Positions 27,715 through 42,300 of a stretch of DNA of 64,000 nucleotides are shown here, in pieces. Position numbers and translations under genes: made by a program. Under the pieces are notes generated by a model. That model searched no databases, was not told the DNA's origin, and worked only from the letters and a program-made list of their open reading frames with translations. This DNA is from Panonychus citri. Lineage: Eukaryota > Arthropoda > Arachnida > Trombidiformes > Tetranychidae. Positions within the stretch are counted from its first letter, which is position 1. Each line of letters starts with the position of its first letter. The stretch is taken from NCBI RefSeq assembly GCF_014898815.1, contig NW_026515542.1, forward strand, positions 310,001-374,000. The letters are read 5' to 3'.

Positions 27715-30700
27715 ACTGATATTATATTAGCTAAGCACTTGTAATTAACTAAAATATGCGTTATCTAAATTAAGGAAAAGTTTTAATTATCAAAAAGGAA
27801 ACACCAACAATTAAAAAAAATGAGACCATCAAAAAGAAAACACAAAAACTTCATCTTCCATTATCTCTATCTTCATCGTAATCTAATCTTCAGCTTCCTT
27901 ATTATCAATATTGGATAAATCCTCTTGTTTCTCTTTCTAATGCTCATCATCTTCATCCTCATCCTCATCATCTTCATCTTCATCATCATCATCAATATGT
28001 AATATTAATAAAAAAACTACAACAACAATTTAAACAGAAATCAATGTAACATCAATCAATCAACTAATCAATTTATGTTGCTTTTACCTTATATCATTTA
28101 AATGTTTCTCTCTCTCTCTCTCTCTCTATTTAAGTCTTTCTTATCTTCTTTATCTTCCTCGTCTTGTCTTCCTCTTTTCACCTTTCTTACTTGTTCAATT
28201 CCTTAACTTGAATTCGCATTTGTTTTATCATCTCCATCATCTTCATCACCAAAAACACCAACACAATCATAACAAACTCAACACGAGGATTTATGGTTAT
28301 CATAACATGGGAATATAATTTATACACTATCATCATCACCATTCTCATCATCATCATCCTCATCATCATCTCTCTCTCTCTCTCTCTTTCTTTTCTCTTC
28401 TTTAGGGTTGACAAATTATCATGTACTGTGTTATTAGCTAAGTAAAAAAATAAACTGTGTTAATATTGGCTTAAATTCAGTTGTTGTTGGTACTTATTTT
28501 TTTTCTTAATATTCTCATGGAATCGGAGGTTTCATGGTGAAAACTTTTCTCGAATCTTCATCTTGACAGTTAACAATAATATTCACAATTTATAATCATT
28601 ACTGATTTAGTAGAGAAATGGATGATCAGGTTGATTATGTGTACGCTTAAATTGTTGGTGTTTAAGATTAATAGTCTAACCCTGAGTTTCCTATTAGAAG
28701 CAAAAATTACTATTATTAAGTGTAAATTCCTGAAACTAAACGACAATTAAGTTAATTGTTATCATCAGTTAAATATCTAATTATGATTCGTCTAATATTT
28801 TCGCCTGATTTAAGATAATTAACTTTCTATTTCCCATTTTAACTCTTAATTAGTTCAACTTGCGCTCAAATCAATTTATCACAATTGAAAATTAATCTAC
28901 TGAATTAAACACGAGCAAAAAAGATTAACCTAAATTTAGATATTCCTCCAAGTTCAACTCTTACCTTTGACCCCTTTAGAGGTCATCAATCATCTTTAGA
29001 CATTCATACCAATAGGTGGACAATTAAGTTTTCCTCTCATTTCCTTTTCCTCTTTACATCCTCGTCTTTTGAAAAATGATCAACTCTTTTAATGAAATTC
29101 AATCACAATTAAGTTTGTCATCTCTCTCTCTCTCTTTATAATAATTATCATTAAATATAATTAATCTGAAATTTGATACAATTAACTTGATTGTTTATGT
29201 AATAATATTTATCTTCAACAAGAGTAACAACAATCATCCTCTAATTTAATGATCCAAATTCAGGTTGATTATCAATTGATTTTAGATACAATCAAAATGT
29301 TCCAGATAATATAATCAACTACATGATCATAATGATAGTATATTAAATGGGAAACAATTTAAGATACAATCTAATCATTGATTATAATCATGATAATAGA
29401 TAATAAGTAATAACAATATTACAATTTTTATGATTACACTTGGAAAACAATTTAATGTATATCATCATAATCTAGATAATATATATCATATATAAAACTA
29501 AAGATTAGACTTAATCTAATTTGGAAACAGAGTAATTAAAGTTGAAACAATCAAGGCTATGATAATAATAATACTAATAATGATAATCTTAATTTGATTA
29601 GATTTTGGTAAATGTGATTTTTATGATTACCTTTTAATGTTTTATATTCATGTTCATGTTGAGATTGAAACCTGAACATCATGATGGTTAATCTCAATTT
29701 TGTCAATTATTTATGTTTATCTTTTTTGTTCATTTTCACACTAAATTGTTATAATAAAATTTAATTGTAAAAATTGATTATCCTAATAAATTATAATCGA
29801 TAAGCATTCCCATTAATTGGAATACAAATTAATAAAAGATAATATCAAGTTACCTTTATACTCAATCTTTGACCTTAAAGGTTATCAAAATGTTTTCGAG
29901 CCTCGAACTTGTTTTCATTAGAACTTATCTAATTATTATCATCATCATCTTCATATTTGATCAGCTGATTATCAGCCATTGATTATTAGTCCATTTGTTT
30001 AGTTGTATTGTAATTAGTTTGTATTTTCAAACCAGGAAATTGATTCAATTGGGTTGATTATTATTAGAGTTGATTGTTTATTAAAAAATTTGAACTTTTC
30101 GGAGAAAGTGATTTACTTTTCAAATGAATTTGATTGTTAACAATCAACTATTGTGTTAACCTTTTCTGCTCTTGATTATTCATTATTATCATTGAAAAAT
30201 TTAAATTGTTTGTGTTTATCTTAACAGTAACAATTAATTGTTGATGATTTTGCTTCATTGACATTTGTTTTTCATGGTGAAAAGAAACAAAAAAATTGAA
30301 ACTTTGATTCTGTCAGAACAATTTAAATTGCCAACAAATTAATAAGTTAAATAGTGTATGAAAATCAGTAAAATTTAACCAAAGAATGAAAAAGTTTAAA
30401 TAAACATTTAATCAGCAAATTGAATGATCAACAATTCAGTAACAATTAATCAGATCACATTAGTAATACATGAAATGAGAAATGATGAAGAAAAAGAAAG
30501 AAAGAAAAAAATAAACCAAACACTTCGTTAATCATCAACAATTAACAAATTGTGATACAACTTCATTTATAATCACCAGTAAGAAAGATAATTGTTCAAG
30601 TTAATTTATCAATTATCTTATTATCAAGTTTTAAATTGTTGGCATAAGATTTTCCAATCATATGAGATGAATCCTTTCATTTAAGAAAAAGGGAAAACAT

Positions 30701-30916
30701 TCAACTACAAAAGCAAGAAGAAGATTAGGAAGATGAGGAAGAGAAAAGAAAAAGTTCTCATCATCATTGACACATCTTCATCTTCATCTTCATCATCTTT
30801 GCCCATCATCTCCTCAATTGGATCTTGCTGACTCTCCATCTTTTCCCTTTCCTTTTTTTAATACTTCATCTTCATCTCCTATTATCTTATCGTTAACTGT
30901 TAATGAGCTTGAATAA

Positions 30917-30920
<4 letters not shown>

Positions 30921-30953
<33 letters not shown>
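30921..30953. repeat. (CT)n microsatellite
   Basis: Pure CT run of about 33 bp in the spalt-GPCR intergenic region. Confidence 0.95.
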
Positions 30954-30956
<3 letters not shown>

Positions 30957-31858
30957 TCTTTCGTAATAATAACGGTAATAATTTAAGATGAAGATGAAGA
31001 TGTTTAAAACGTTTCTTATTCTAACAGTTAAATGGATGATTGATTGAACCAATTTACATTCTATCAACTATCTTGGCTCGTTGAAAAAAGTTCGAGCCTT
31101 TGTTTTTGTTTCTTGTACATTTTCAGCTTTCGAAATCACATTTCTAACTTACTCTCTTTCTTTTAATCATCTTTATCATCATCTTTAACAATCCTCTTTA
31201 ATCCTTGAGCAATTTAAATTGACACAGTGGTGTAAAAGTTAATCATGTTTAAATAGTTTCTAATTTTTTTTTCCTCATCTACTTTTCAGCTTCTGTATAA
31301 ATATCATGAGAGTGAAAGATAATAATAACTATTATATATATGAGACAAATGATATTAACTTGATGAGAAAATTATCCTGACAATTTTGACAATAATATCT
31401 TCATTTTCTCATCTTCAATCATCATTATCAGCATCATGAAATTTTCTTTCGTTTCAGAGAAATTATTGAATCCACTTTTTCTTACATGAAAAGTTTTCCT
31501 TCAAAACTAAACCAAATTAACTCTTAAAAATCAAATCCATACAAAATGAACTTTCATTAAACCGAACAATCTTCTTTCTCAAAGGTAATTTAAAGAAACA
31601 AACTCGAAACTTGGAACTCCAATTCCAACAAGTTGAACGGTGAAAACGAAACCTACGATTTCAGAGCTTCCATTTGAATCTCCAGCCAATCGAGTGTTTT
31701 ACTCGATGAGAGATGCAAACCTCCACACCATCGAATCATAATCCAATCTAAATGAAATTTAACTACTGATTAACTTGACCAAGAGGTCAAATTGGTTGAA
31801 AACAATTAAAAGCCAATTCAAATTTTCAAAAATACCAAAATAAAATGGAGCTACTACC

Positions 31859-31921
31859 GCCATCTAGTGACAGAAAAGCAAAAGATTCATAAATTTTCTG
31901 ACAGGAGTCGCCATCTATTGG
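31859..31921. promoter_or_regulatory. Pair of CTCF-like motifs
   Basis: GCCATCTAGTGA (31859-31870) and GCCATCTATTGG (31910-31921) lie in the same orientation 51 bp apart. Each matches 11 of 12 positions of the reverse complement of the general metazoan CTCF core CCNSNAGRKGGC. They sit about 220-280 bp beyond the 3' end of the GPCR coding sequence. Motif matching is by eye; occupancy is inference. Confidence 0.4.
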
Positions 31922-32075
31922 TTCTTATTGAAACTACTTTTCGAGTTTTTCAAATCGAAATGAAAATTGAACTAATAAATTGTTAGTAGGTTTAGTTTGT
32001 TGATTGTTGTGAACGTTTTTATATTATTTGAGTGGGAAAAAAGATTTCGGTATTAGATTGAGGTTGAAAGGGTTG

Positions 32076-32081
32076 TTTATT
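32076..32081 (-). terminator. Candidate poly(A) signal of the GPCR gene
   Basis: AATAAA on the minus strand, 56 bp after the GPCR stop codon. Confidence 0.5.
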
Positions 32082-32136
32082 ATTATGAGAGTTACAATAA
32101 TATACATGTTGAATTTTTGGTTCAATGAAAGAAACA

Positions 32137-34053
32137 TTATTGGGCAACAGTTTCAAACGAATTGTGTATTGTATAAATCGAGGTTAAATGTCCATTATTA
32201 GAGTTTTCAATTCGAGAGGAAAGATCAACTGCTGAGACTCTGTCCTGATGGAACCATTGGTCAATTGAATCAATGATTTTCTTACGAAATTTGGATGACA
32301 TTAAACAGTAAACAATTGGATTTAAACACGAATGAATAAACGGAAGGAGGAAAAAGACAATTCGAATCACGTAAGTTGTATAATTGAACGCGAAATTCAT
32401 ACCACAAATGAGCATAATTTCACCGATAAGTCGAGGTCCCCAACAGGTTAAGAAAAGAATCACCACCAGAATAAGCATTTTGATTACCTATTCAACGAAA
32501 ACAATTTTAAAAACAAAATGAAAATTTCATTAGAACTTTTTGTCAACTTTGAACAAAAAACAAATAAATATCTTCCCTTTTCGACATTTACCTGTTTTCT
32601 TGCCGATTTAACGTCTCGTGTCTCTTGACCTGGATAATGACTTCTCAGGATTACCGTATGATTAGTCGGAGATGAGCAAGTATCTCTACTAATACTTGCT
32701 CGAGACTCAGAGCGATGAACTCTCCTAGTAGAGAGAGAGAGAGAGAGAGAGAGAGGTGAGGTTGCGAGAACATTTTTATCAAAAATTCTTACGAGTTATT
32801 TGTTAATTCGTCCATAGTTCGTGTTGATATCCAAAGTTCAGTGATGACCCATGTATACAATACGATCATGAAGATAGAGGGAAGAGCAAAGAGGAAGATA
32901 AATCTATAAATAGTAAGGTAAAGACCCATTGTATCTCGAGATTCTTTACAATCGTACAAAGTAATTGTTGTATTTTGATGATTATAAAAGGTTGATGTTT
33001 TAATTTCCTGAATTAATTATGATTAACAACAAGGAATAAAAGACAAAGAGAGAGAGAGAGAAAGGAAATCAATCGTAATTAAATTGTTATATACATCATG
33101 TTGATTGTAATGAGTTACTACTCTCATTAAATCCTGATAATAATAGTTTACCTGTGGATAGGAAACTTACCTTAATGTTAATCGTTGGCAATGCTAGAAA
33201 CATAGACAAAGCCCAAACAAGGATAACAAAATTTTTACAATTTTCCATTGTACATAACGAGCGAGAACGAAGAGGAAAAACGATCACTATGAATCTATTT
33301 ATTTCGATACATAATAAAAGTAAATAAAAATGGAAATAAAAAAAGTTGTATCAATATTTTTAGATTCGATTGACTTTTGCATTTTATTATTCTTACCTTT
33401 CAAATGTAACAGCAACCAAATTGAGTATCGAGGCAAATGCTGAGACCGATTCAGCGAAAGCGGCCATTTTACAAACTTTCCCGTTAACGTCCCATTGAAC
33501 GACAAAATAATGGGCTATATCAAGAGGTGCTACAATGGTCAGTAATAAGAGGTCAGAAATTGCCAAACTGACCAGGAAGACACTTGTTACACTGTTAAAA
33601 GAAATGACGAGAAACAAAAAAATATAAAACCATCAACTGACCATTGGTCTGATTGTTTTGAGTGAAAATTTACCTTCGATTGGTTTTGTCACCAAGCATA
33701 AACCAAATGACAACACTGTTTCCAGAAACACCAAAGATAAAGGTCAATATGTAAGTGACCATGGTCGGGTAAAAGAAACTATTATGAACCCATGGAAGGA
33801 GCATTTCCTCTGGTCGATGGTAGAAAACATTAAGATCAGAATCAATGTCCGATTCATTGAAACCATTACTATTTACGTAACTCTCATAGGTACTCTGGTC
33901 ATTTGATAATCCATCGATAAGTGTATGAGATTCACTTGATATCATGTAATTGTCATTGGAAATGTGAAAATAATTAGATTTAATTAGATGATGATTGTTA
34001 TATATTGTCTCGTTAATTGTTTTAAATGAGGATTCACTTGAAAGAGATGCCAT
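32137..34053 (-). CDS. Rhodopsin-family (class A) neuropeptide-type G-protein-coupled receptor
   Basis: Complete seven-helix plasma-membrane receptor, 465 residues in six exons: 33674-34053, 33397-33591, 33171-33294, 32793-33007, 32592-32724 and 32137-32487. All introns are GT-AG and phases agree. The start is the first ATG after an in-frame stop. Seen: an extracellular N-terminus with N-glycosylation sites (NET, NES); TM1 near 95-120 with the GN motif; TM2 with SLAISDLLLL; the TM3 cysteine C167 and second-loop C253 that normally form the disulphide; an E191-R192-F193 variant of the DRY motif; TM6 F361..C364-W365-G-P367; TM7 N405-P-I-V-Y409. The layout resembles peptide receptors of the TRH-receptor-like group, but I cannot name the ligand. 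Motifs of an active G-protein-coupling receptor are intact. Confidence 0.92.
32725..32792 (-). other. GPCR intron 4 with (CT)12 microsatellite as polypyrimidine tract
   Basis: This 68-bp intron contains a (GA)12 run on the plus strand (32731-32755). In the sense direction this is a (CT)12 run ending a few bases before the ACTAG acceptor. Confidence 0.85.
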
Positions 34054-36247
34054 GAAAGCGAGGAAGATGATGATGATGATTATCACTTTATCTCATTATC
34101 CATTTTAATTGTTGCTGTATTTGGGAAACATTAACAATATGATTTAATTATTCTGGTGTCTAAATTTATCTTTGAGATGTTAATTAAAACTGATCACATT
34201 AAAGTGACACAATGATGATGATAATGATCACTCCCTGTTGTTTTGCTATGCTATTGATTAGAATCAAGAAATTGGATTTGATTTAAACTTAATTTAGTCA
34301 CTTGAATGTCTTGAACAGACTCTCAACTGTTTCAAGTTTCATATTGATCAACTTGCATTTTTACATGGAGATGATGATGATCATGATTAAACACTGATTA
34401 ATGAACTGAAATCAATCAGAAAATAGAAAACCATATTATGTTAATCACTTTGAGAATCAATTTAATTGAAAGTTTGTTTATTTCCTCGGATTAATTGTAA
34501 TGTGTCAATGTTGATGATGAGATGAAAATCATTTTAAAGTTTGACTTTTCTGTTGGAAAATAAATTCATACTTTTCTCATGAGAATCTAATTGAATTACT
34601 CAACTTAATTCAGTTGAGAATTTAATGGAAAATTGTTGCCTCATGAAAGATAATCATGATTATCGAATGTTAATTTCATTTAATTTTATTCACACATACA
34701 CACAGTTAATCAATTAAAACTTGTACGATGTAAACAATTAGCCAAATTGTTGAATCAAATTCATTTCAATATTTTTCCTCTGGATTAGTTGCAACTGTGA
34801 ATATAATATTTCAAGTTAATCTCAACAAATGAACAGTTAATTAATCAAGTTACTTGACTTAATTAAAATCAAATCAATTTTATAAATGAATTTATAATGA
34901 ATCACTAATCCATTTGGTTGATTGTGAAAATTATCATCAGAGTTTTTAAATTGTCAACACAATTAATTATAAAGCTGAAAACTGAACAACAGTATATTGA
35001 GAAAGGTGAATATTTTTGCAGATAGTTAATCACTTGAAACTTGTAAATATGAAAGTTAATTAATGAACTTGAATTGATTAATTATTTAAAGCTATTATAA
35101 TGATGATGAAGGTAAAATTTTGAAGGTTTCAAGTGAATATCAAAAGTAAATCCTTTGGAAATGAATTAACTTGATATCTTGATCTTTATGATAAATATTA
35201 GGAATACAAACTGAATTGAAATTTATCTCCAACTGAACTGAATGAAACTCAATTGAAACTGATAGATAATATAACGGGAATATGGAGCATGTCAACTTGT
35301 TACAAAGTATCAACAAGTCAATACGAAATCTTTACTAGTTCCCTCCCTGGATCATCATCATCATCATCATAATCATCATAATCTTCAATTCTGTTTATCA
35401 ATTTACTATTTTTTTTTCCTCGATTCTCATTATTATCATTCATAAGAAAACGATAACCATGGTTACCAATATTTGAGAGAAAATGTTTCTTCAGAAAATT
35501 TGAGAAATTTTTTTTCTCCATCAAACTCTGTAAATTCATCAGTTATCAATTTATCGCCATGATGATGATGATAATCATTAAACCTCTGTCTCTATTTTAT
35601 CTCATATCTTTATGTCATTTCTGATTGACTAAAATGATTGATCAGAAGTGTGATCGAAATCTGTTCTTGTTTCCATTACCAAACCCACCTCGTAACTCGG
35701 TGTTATCCTTTTCCACCATACAGGGAGTTGAGAAGAGGAAATTTCTTTTTTCTTCTTCTTTTTTTTCAGTAGATAGAACAACGAGAGAAAAAAAAGTTCT
35801 AAAGCTCATCTTTGATTATGAGCTTATGGTTACAATGAGAAACTATTTTTTTTAACTACTTTGTAGTTTAATTTAATAGAAAATGAGAACAACAACAAAA
35901 AAAACTCAATTTCCAGTTGGTAAACAGAATGTTTCATGATAAACAGAATTCCGAGTTTCGTCTTCTTTTCCTCGAGATATAAATTCAATCAAAAAAGTGG
36001 AAAAAAAATAGTTCATTTGGTTAACTTAAGTTCAACAACAACATGAGACAATTATCAACATGATGAATGCCATTCATGTGAATATGAACATTTCTGGGTA
36101 ACCCTGAAATTACATTAAACGGTTTCCCTGTTTGAACCAATTTCCATCATTATCTTCCGTCTTCTTCCTTCTTCCTCTTCCTCTCTCTCTTTCTTTTATC
36201 ATCATTACCTCTTATTCCCTTACTGTGTTCTGTGAATTGTTTTATCC

Positions 36248-36310
<63 letters not shown>

Positions 36311-39300
36311 ATTTTGATCATCATTTTTATCAGTCGATTGTGATGATAACTTGATTACTCTGGTGTCTTGGTCACATCTTCTCATTGTCATACAGAAAAG
36401 TAATGAAAAGAATGACAATAGTTAGAAACAAGGAGAAGAAGATAAAGAAGAAAAAACAAAGTTCCATGTAAAAGATAATATAGCTAACTGAATATTCTGT
36501 GATGGATATTACAATTTTGGTAACATTTTCTCATCTTTCTCTTTCTTTTTCACTTTATTTCTTTTAGATAATAGGATCTTTTTCATGATGATAATGAAGA
36601 TGAAAATGTTTCTACTAAATTGATTGTATCAATTTTATGATCAAAATAAACGTATGATAACAAATTACCATGAAAATTAAATCACAATGAAATTGAGCTA
36701 AATTGTTACCAATGGTGTCTATTAAAGTGGAGGAAAAAAAGCAGAGAGAGAGAGAGAGAAATTCAAATTAACTGATTATCATGGCAAAAAGTTTTTTTAG
36801 AATATTATTCAGAAAAGTTACTCAAAATACCTGGAGAATCAGAATTCATTAGAATCCATTGTTAGTAACATATAAATTCAGAGGATGATGATGTCCCATA
36901 ACGGTGATCATCATCATTTATTGAACTTCTTGATGATCAAATCATCATGAAATCATATCTGTGAATAAATATAAAGATTCATATGAATTCTGATTTCATC
37001 TGAATGAGATCAGAATGATAAATAATGTTATCAATTTAATCTTGACTCATTTTAGATTTTCTCATCCCATCAACAGAAATCACCATCAACCATTTAGATG
37101 ATATAAATATCATCTAGAGGTCAATGAGTGGGCATCATGGTGATGCCGATAGATTATGATTTAACTATTGATTATCATGGTGATTAGTCTGTTCACGTTT
37201 AATTGTTACCTTTTATATGATTATTGCTGAATAAAGAAAATTTTCCAGACAATGATGATGATGATGATTTATCATTCTTTTACAATCGCAAGTTTTATAA
37301 TCTCATCACGATGAATTCTGGAAAAAATCAGAACTTTTTTTATATCTTTTTCTATGTAACTTTCAACTGTATATCATGGAGTAAATTGACCTTGATTTAA
37401 TGGAATCATCATGATAAATAAATAAATAAAAATCTTTACACCATGGGAACTGAATTATTGTTGTTACAAATACAATAAAAAATTGTATTCGAATCATATA
37501 AAAAAAAATGTTCTGAACTGAATTGAAGTAAAAGTTTTGATTATTATGACCAACAAAACAAAGTGAATCACATTAAGTTGGTGAATTGTGATAATAGCAT
37601 AAATCAATTGATTAAAAGTTTCCCTTTCAAATTCAAATCATTTACTGACTAAAATGTGATAATTTCATGAGAATTCTGATAAAAGTCAGACATTTAGATT
37701 ATTAAGAAATTAAGAATTGGCCAAGTCGAAATCGTAACTTATTCTCTCTCTCTCTCTCTCTTGCTTATCATGACATTGATTGAATTTTAGTGTTATGAGA
37801 TTTTCGCAATGATATGAAAATAATTATTCTGGTTCATTTCATTTGGATTTTATCATGAAATTTGAGAAGTTGAGTGATCGTGTACACACGATATCTATTT
37901 AGTGGACTGGGATGAAAATTGGTAAGGTGATGAAACGAAGGATAAGAATTGAATTGAATTTGAAGTTGGTAAAAAATAGAGATGAATTGAATTCTCATTG
38001 TTGTAACAGAAAGAGAGAGAAGTTATAAAAGAATCTGAACTTGAATCATATGCTATTATCTTCAGAATATTTTTCTATTAATAATGTCATTTCTCTTTCG
38101 TTTTTCTCACTTTTCTCCACTTCGACTTCTTCAATAACATTGGTGTCAATTCAATTCTCAAATGCCACCCAGACAACCAACAAGAATTTCTTCAACGTAA
38201 ATGAAACGGAATCGCTTAATTCATCTCTCTCTCTCTCTCTCTCTCTTCATCTTCGATCATCCTTTATTTACTATTCTCACTCACTTTTCTTTCACATTCC
38301 ATTTTTCTTCCGAGACAATGCCATTCTTATCCTATTTTCCACCCTCACCTATCGATTCCATAGACAGAAAAAAATAATTTTACTTATACGGTTGATAGAA
38401 GGAAAAAAAAACTTTCAGTGTTATATTACATTTAGATGATGAAGATGAAAAATGTATCAGAAATTTAGTATTCAGCTGAGACGATTATCATCAAAATGAT
38501 ATTCATATTGATATAATAATTCCGAGAATAAAAATATTTACCAACATTTCAATTTTTCTGCCTCATTCAGCTCATTTTAGAATTGATTGTTTTTCTCAAC
38601 TTTCTTTGTTTCTTATAATCATTTATCAATCTCATGGTTTACCCTGTAAAATCAAGGTGAAGGGTGAGTTACACATCATTGGAAGATGAAAAGATAAATG
38701 TTCATCATCATTGTGTTGACAGTAAATATGAAATACATGAAGGGAAAAATGAGCGAAAAAAAGTTCCATGTTGATTGAAAGGAGATTGTTTCATTTACCG
38801 TTAACATTAAACGATTACGAGTTGATGATAAACTTTTTTTTATACCGATTTGCATATTTATCATTTCACAATTTGATGATATTATTAAATTATCATGATA
38901 ACATTTTCATCCTCATCATCAACGGCTAAGAAAATGTTACCTTTTCTTTGTTACTATTTATGTGACAATTTTTCATGCTAATGTTTCATATTTAGATAAT
39001 ATAATATACAGAACTGGGAGACGATTTATATTAATTCAGTTTCTAATGAGAGTTTGAACTTTTTTTTCTGAGAAATTTGATTTAATAATACGATATCATT
39101 TCGCTATGTTATCATCAGTACAGGGTGATAACATTTATATTCTGAGTGATTGTACTGAAAAAGAAAGGGATTCATTTTGATTGAACAGGATGACAGGATG
39201 ATTAAAATGGATCATCTTATATTCATTGAATTCAATAGATTTCCCTTAATAATGTTCACCAAATTTGATATATATGATCATCAGAATTGATAACTAATTT

Positions 39301-42300
39301 GATCAATATCATTTCTTGATTCATGTTTGGATAATAACTTTAATCTTGATCAAGTACTTAATATATGAGATAAATTAATTGAATTAATTTCTGTTTACTT
39401 AACTGTCACTATGAGGAAAAGTTTTTTTTTCTTTCTCTTTTTTTGCTCTTCCATTTCAAGAGACTGACCACTCTTGACCCTTGAGTTTAATTTACTCATC
39501 TCATCGTTTAGTCAATAGTTTGTGTCACAATTTGATGAAATCCTTGTAAACTCAAAATTGAATATCAATCAATCAAAATCGTAGAAACCATGATATTAAT
39601 ACTTTTAGAAAGCATTCTCATCTTATCTGTAGTTCAACAGTCGATCATCATCTTGGAATTGAATCAAAAATTCAAAAGTTCATCAGATAAAATCGGTTAT
39701 GGTTAATCCAGTGTCCAATTGAAATGCTATAACTTAGAAATAAATTATTCATGAAGCTTTTTTATGATTCGATTGGTAAATAAGTTCAGTCATAGAAACA
39801 AAAATTTCAAAAAATGAAAGTGATAAAAAGAGTAAGCAAATAAAACTGATGATAGTTTTACTATTATGTGAATGTAAAACTTTACTCTTTCCACCTCAAA
39901 ACCAACACGATTCAAATGGTTATCATGGTTATCGGTTTACAGATGATAATTTTCCTGAATAAGGTAATAAAAAGAGTAAAAATATCTATTGATGTAACAG
40001 AATTGAGCTTCGTGTGGATAAATACATGTACATGTATGTGTGTTTTTTTTGCTTCTATTTTCATTTATTCAGCTATTCGAATGTTTCTCCATCATGATGT
40101 TATTATTATTATCATATCAAGACTTTCGGATTCATTATGATGATCCGAATATATAATAAAAATAAAAAACAAGAAACGATAATAAAATAACATAAATGGT
40201 AACATATTATCATGAAGCTCCCATGGTACAATATTTTTCCCTTGCATTGTTTCATATTTGTTTCCAGATCCAATGATATATAATAAGAGTCTGAACTTAT
40301 CATCATTATTATTATCTAATGATGCAAATAGTTTCATCTCACTCAAGTCTCATCTTCATGTTAATAGCTTAGTTTCCATGATGATAATGATTATAAGAAC
40401 TTTTCCCCTTTTGATTATTTCTTAAATGTGAATTCACATGTAAACAAAAGTCTTAAGAATCAAAGTGAGAAACAACTTAAACTTTTACCATGAATGAGTT
40501 AAGATTTTCATGGATCTCTGTTACCAAGTCTACATTTCCAGTTCCATGAATCAATTTAACACAATTACCACTCTTACATTTGTATATTTGATACTCTATC
40601 AAGTTTAATCAACCAAAGCAATTCAAGTACGAACACTATTCCAGGTTAACTGAGATCCAGGGGAAAAATTCATTTAATCATATGAGAAAATCTAAACATG
40701 GTGATTATATATACTTACCGATTTACTGAATAAAGATAGAGGAGTTTTCTCATCGATAATGACCCTTGATGATCATTATTAACAAATAATTCTGGTAAAA
40801 CTCGTGGTCAAGTTACAGATGAAATTTAATAAAATCACATGAATGAAAAATACGATATCATATGACTATCGAAACCATGATAATGTCTTAAGGTCATTAT
40901 ATGTTTAGACTCGAAAACAGTTATGATTTAACTCGCAATTTCAGTAAATATTTAGAAAGAGGAAGAGAAACAAGTTGATCAAAGTGAAAGAAGTTCTAAA
41001 AGTTCTGAGTTTACTAATTGAATATCTCGGCCTTTAGAACATAAATTGAGTAGAAAAACTAATAGAAAAAAATTGGAAAAAGAAAAGTTTTTGCCAGTTT
41101 ATTTTTCTTTTTTCTCTTCTTCATTGTTTTCTTATTCTTTAGCTCATCAATTGATGGATAAGATTGTGAGGTGAGAAGAGAGAGAGAGAGAGAGAAATTT
41201 TTCTATTTTGTCTCACTTTTCGAATCAATAAAAAGGAATACAAAAGATTATCTCTGAGAACAATTAGTTCTATATTAAAGACAGAGAATTTATCTCTCCT
41301 TGTTCCCAGTTCTGTTTTTATTCATAACCAGAACTTTCTTTCCCTGCACCAAAGAGGGAAAATGGAAAAAAATAAGAAAGAAATAGAAAGAGAGAGAGAG
41401 AGAGGAAAAAATTTTCGACATGAAATCCAAAGAATAACAAAGAATAAAAAAAGTTCCTAAACGAAATTTTCATCTACATGATGCATCTTCATCTCTTTTT
41501 TGTCTCGAAAACCACTTATCAATTTCAATAGAAAAACATTCTTGGAGCAAGAAGGAATTCTGATTTAATACCATGAAGTGAAAGGTAATTCTTACCTTGG
41601 AATGATAAAACATTACGACTTTTATATAAGATGCATAAGTAAATCATGATTATCTAATTTACTCTCTATGAAATCTTTTAATACTACATGATAGATTCAA
41701 GGGTATCTTTTTGTATTCTTGGTATGAATATGATTTGTGAGATACTTATGAATCATCAAGAGTTTATCATTTCCGTAATAGTTACCATTCAAATTCAGTG
41801 TTTATCTGCATCATATTGCTAGTTAATCAAATTCCAAGTCGAGTGAACTTTCATCTGATTGAAGCTTATGGCAAGGAAATGGTCTTATACATATGATAAA
41901 TCCTCAAAGATGTCAACTGAACTCTGTTGATAGTTTATAACTTGTGAATGCTGTAAACTTATCATCAATCATGATCATGACCATCATGATCATCAGCATC
42001 ATTTTTGATTTTCCTCTCCTTATGTTCCCATGGCAATGTGTTTGTATTCACATGGACAATAAACACTGAGATTATTACTTTTAACACTCAATTGATTAAA
42101 CTAACTAAAAGTTACTAAACTAATAATGTTCACAATAATAAATCAACTTTCAGCTTAACCATTTCAAATGATACAATTGTAGTATTAAGTGAATCAAGTT
42201 TAATCATGGAAGATGAAAGTTCAGTTAGGTAAGTCAAATAAGAAGTAAAAAATAATTTACAAGATTAACTTAACAAGATCTTCAGGTCAATTATCATAGT

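Larger units (their letters stand above)
27715..32075. other. Intergenic DNA between spalt and the GPCR gene
   Basis: No coding signal was recognised on either strand. The stretch holds (CT)n tracts (28365-28387 and 30921-30953), ATC runs, a small perfect hairpin at 31689-31707 and two CTCF-like motifs at 31859-31921. Confidence 0.7.

Noticed and set aside
38041..38439. 132-codon open frame on the plus strand
   Set aside because: Passes through a (CT)n tract, Ser/Phe/Ile-rich, no homology recognised.
41960..42000. ATGATCATG/CATGATCAT palindrome
   Set aside because: Lies inside a low-complexity ATC/GAT stretch where such palindromes are expected.
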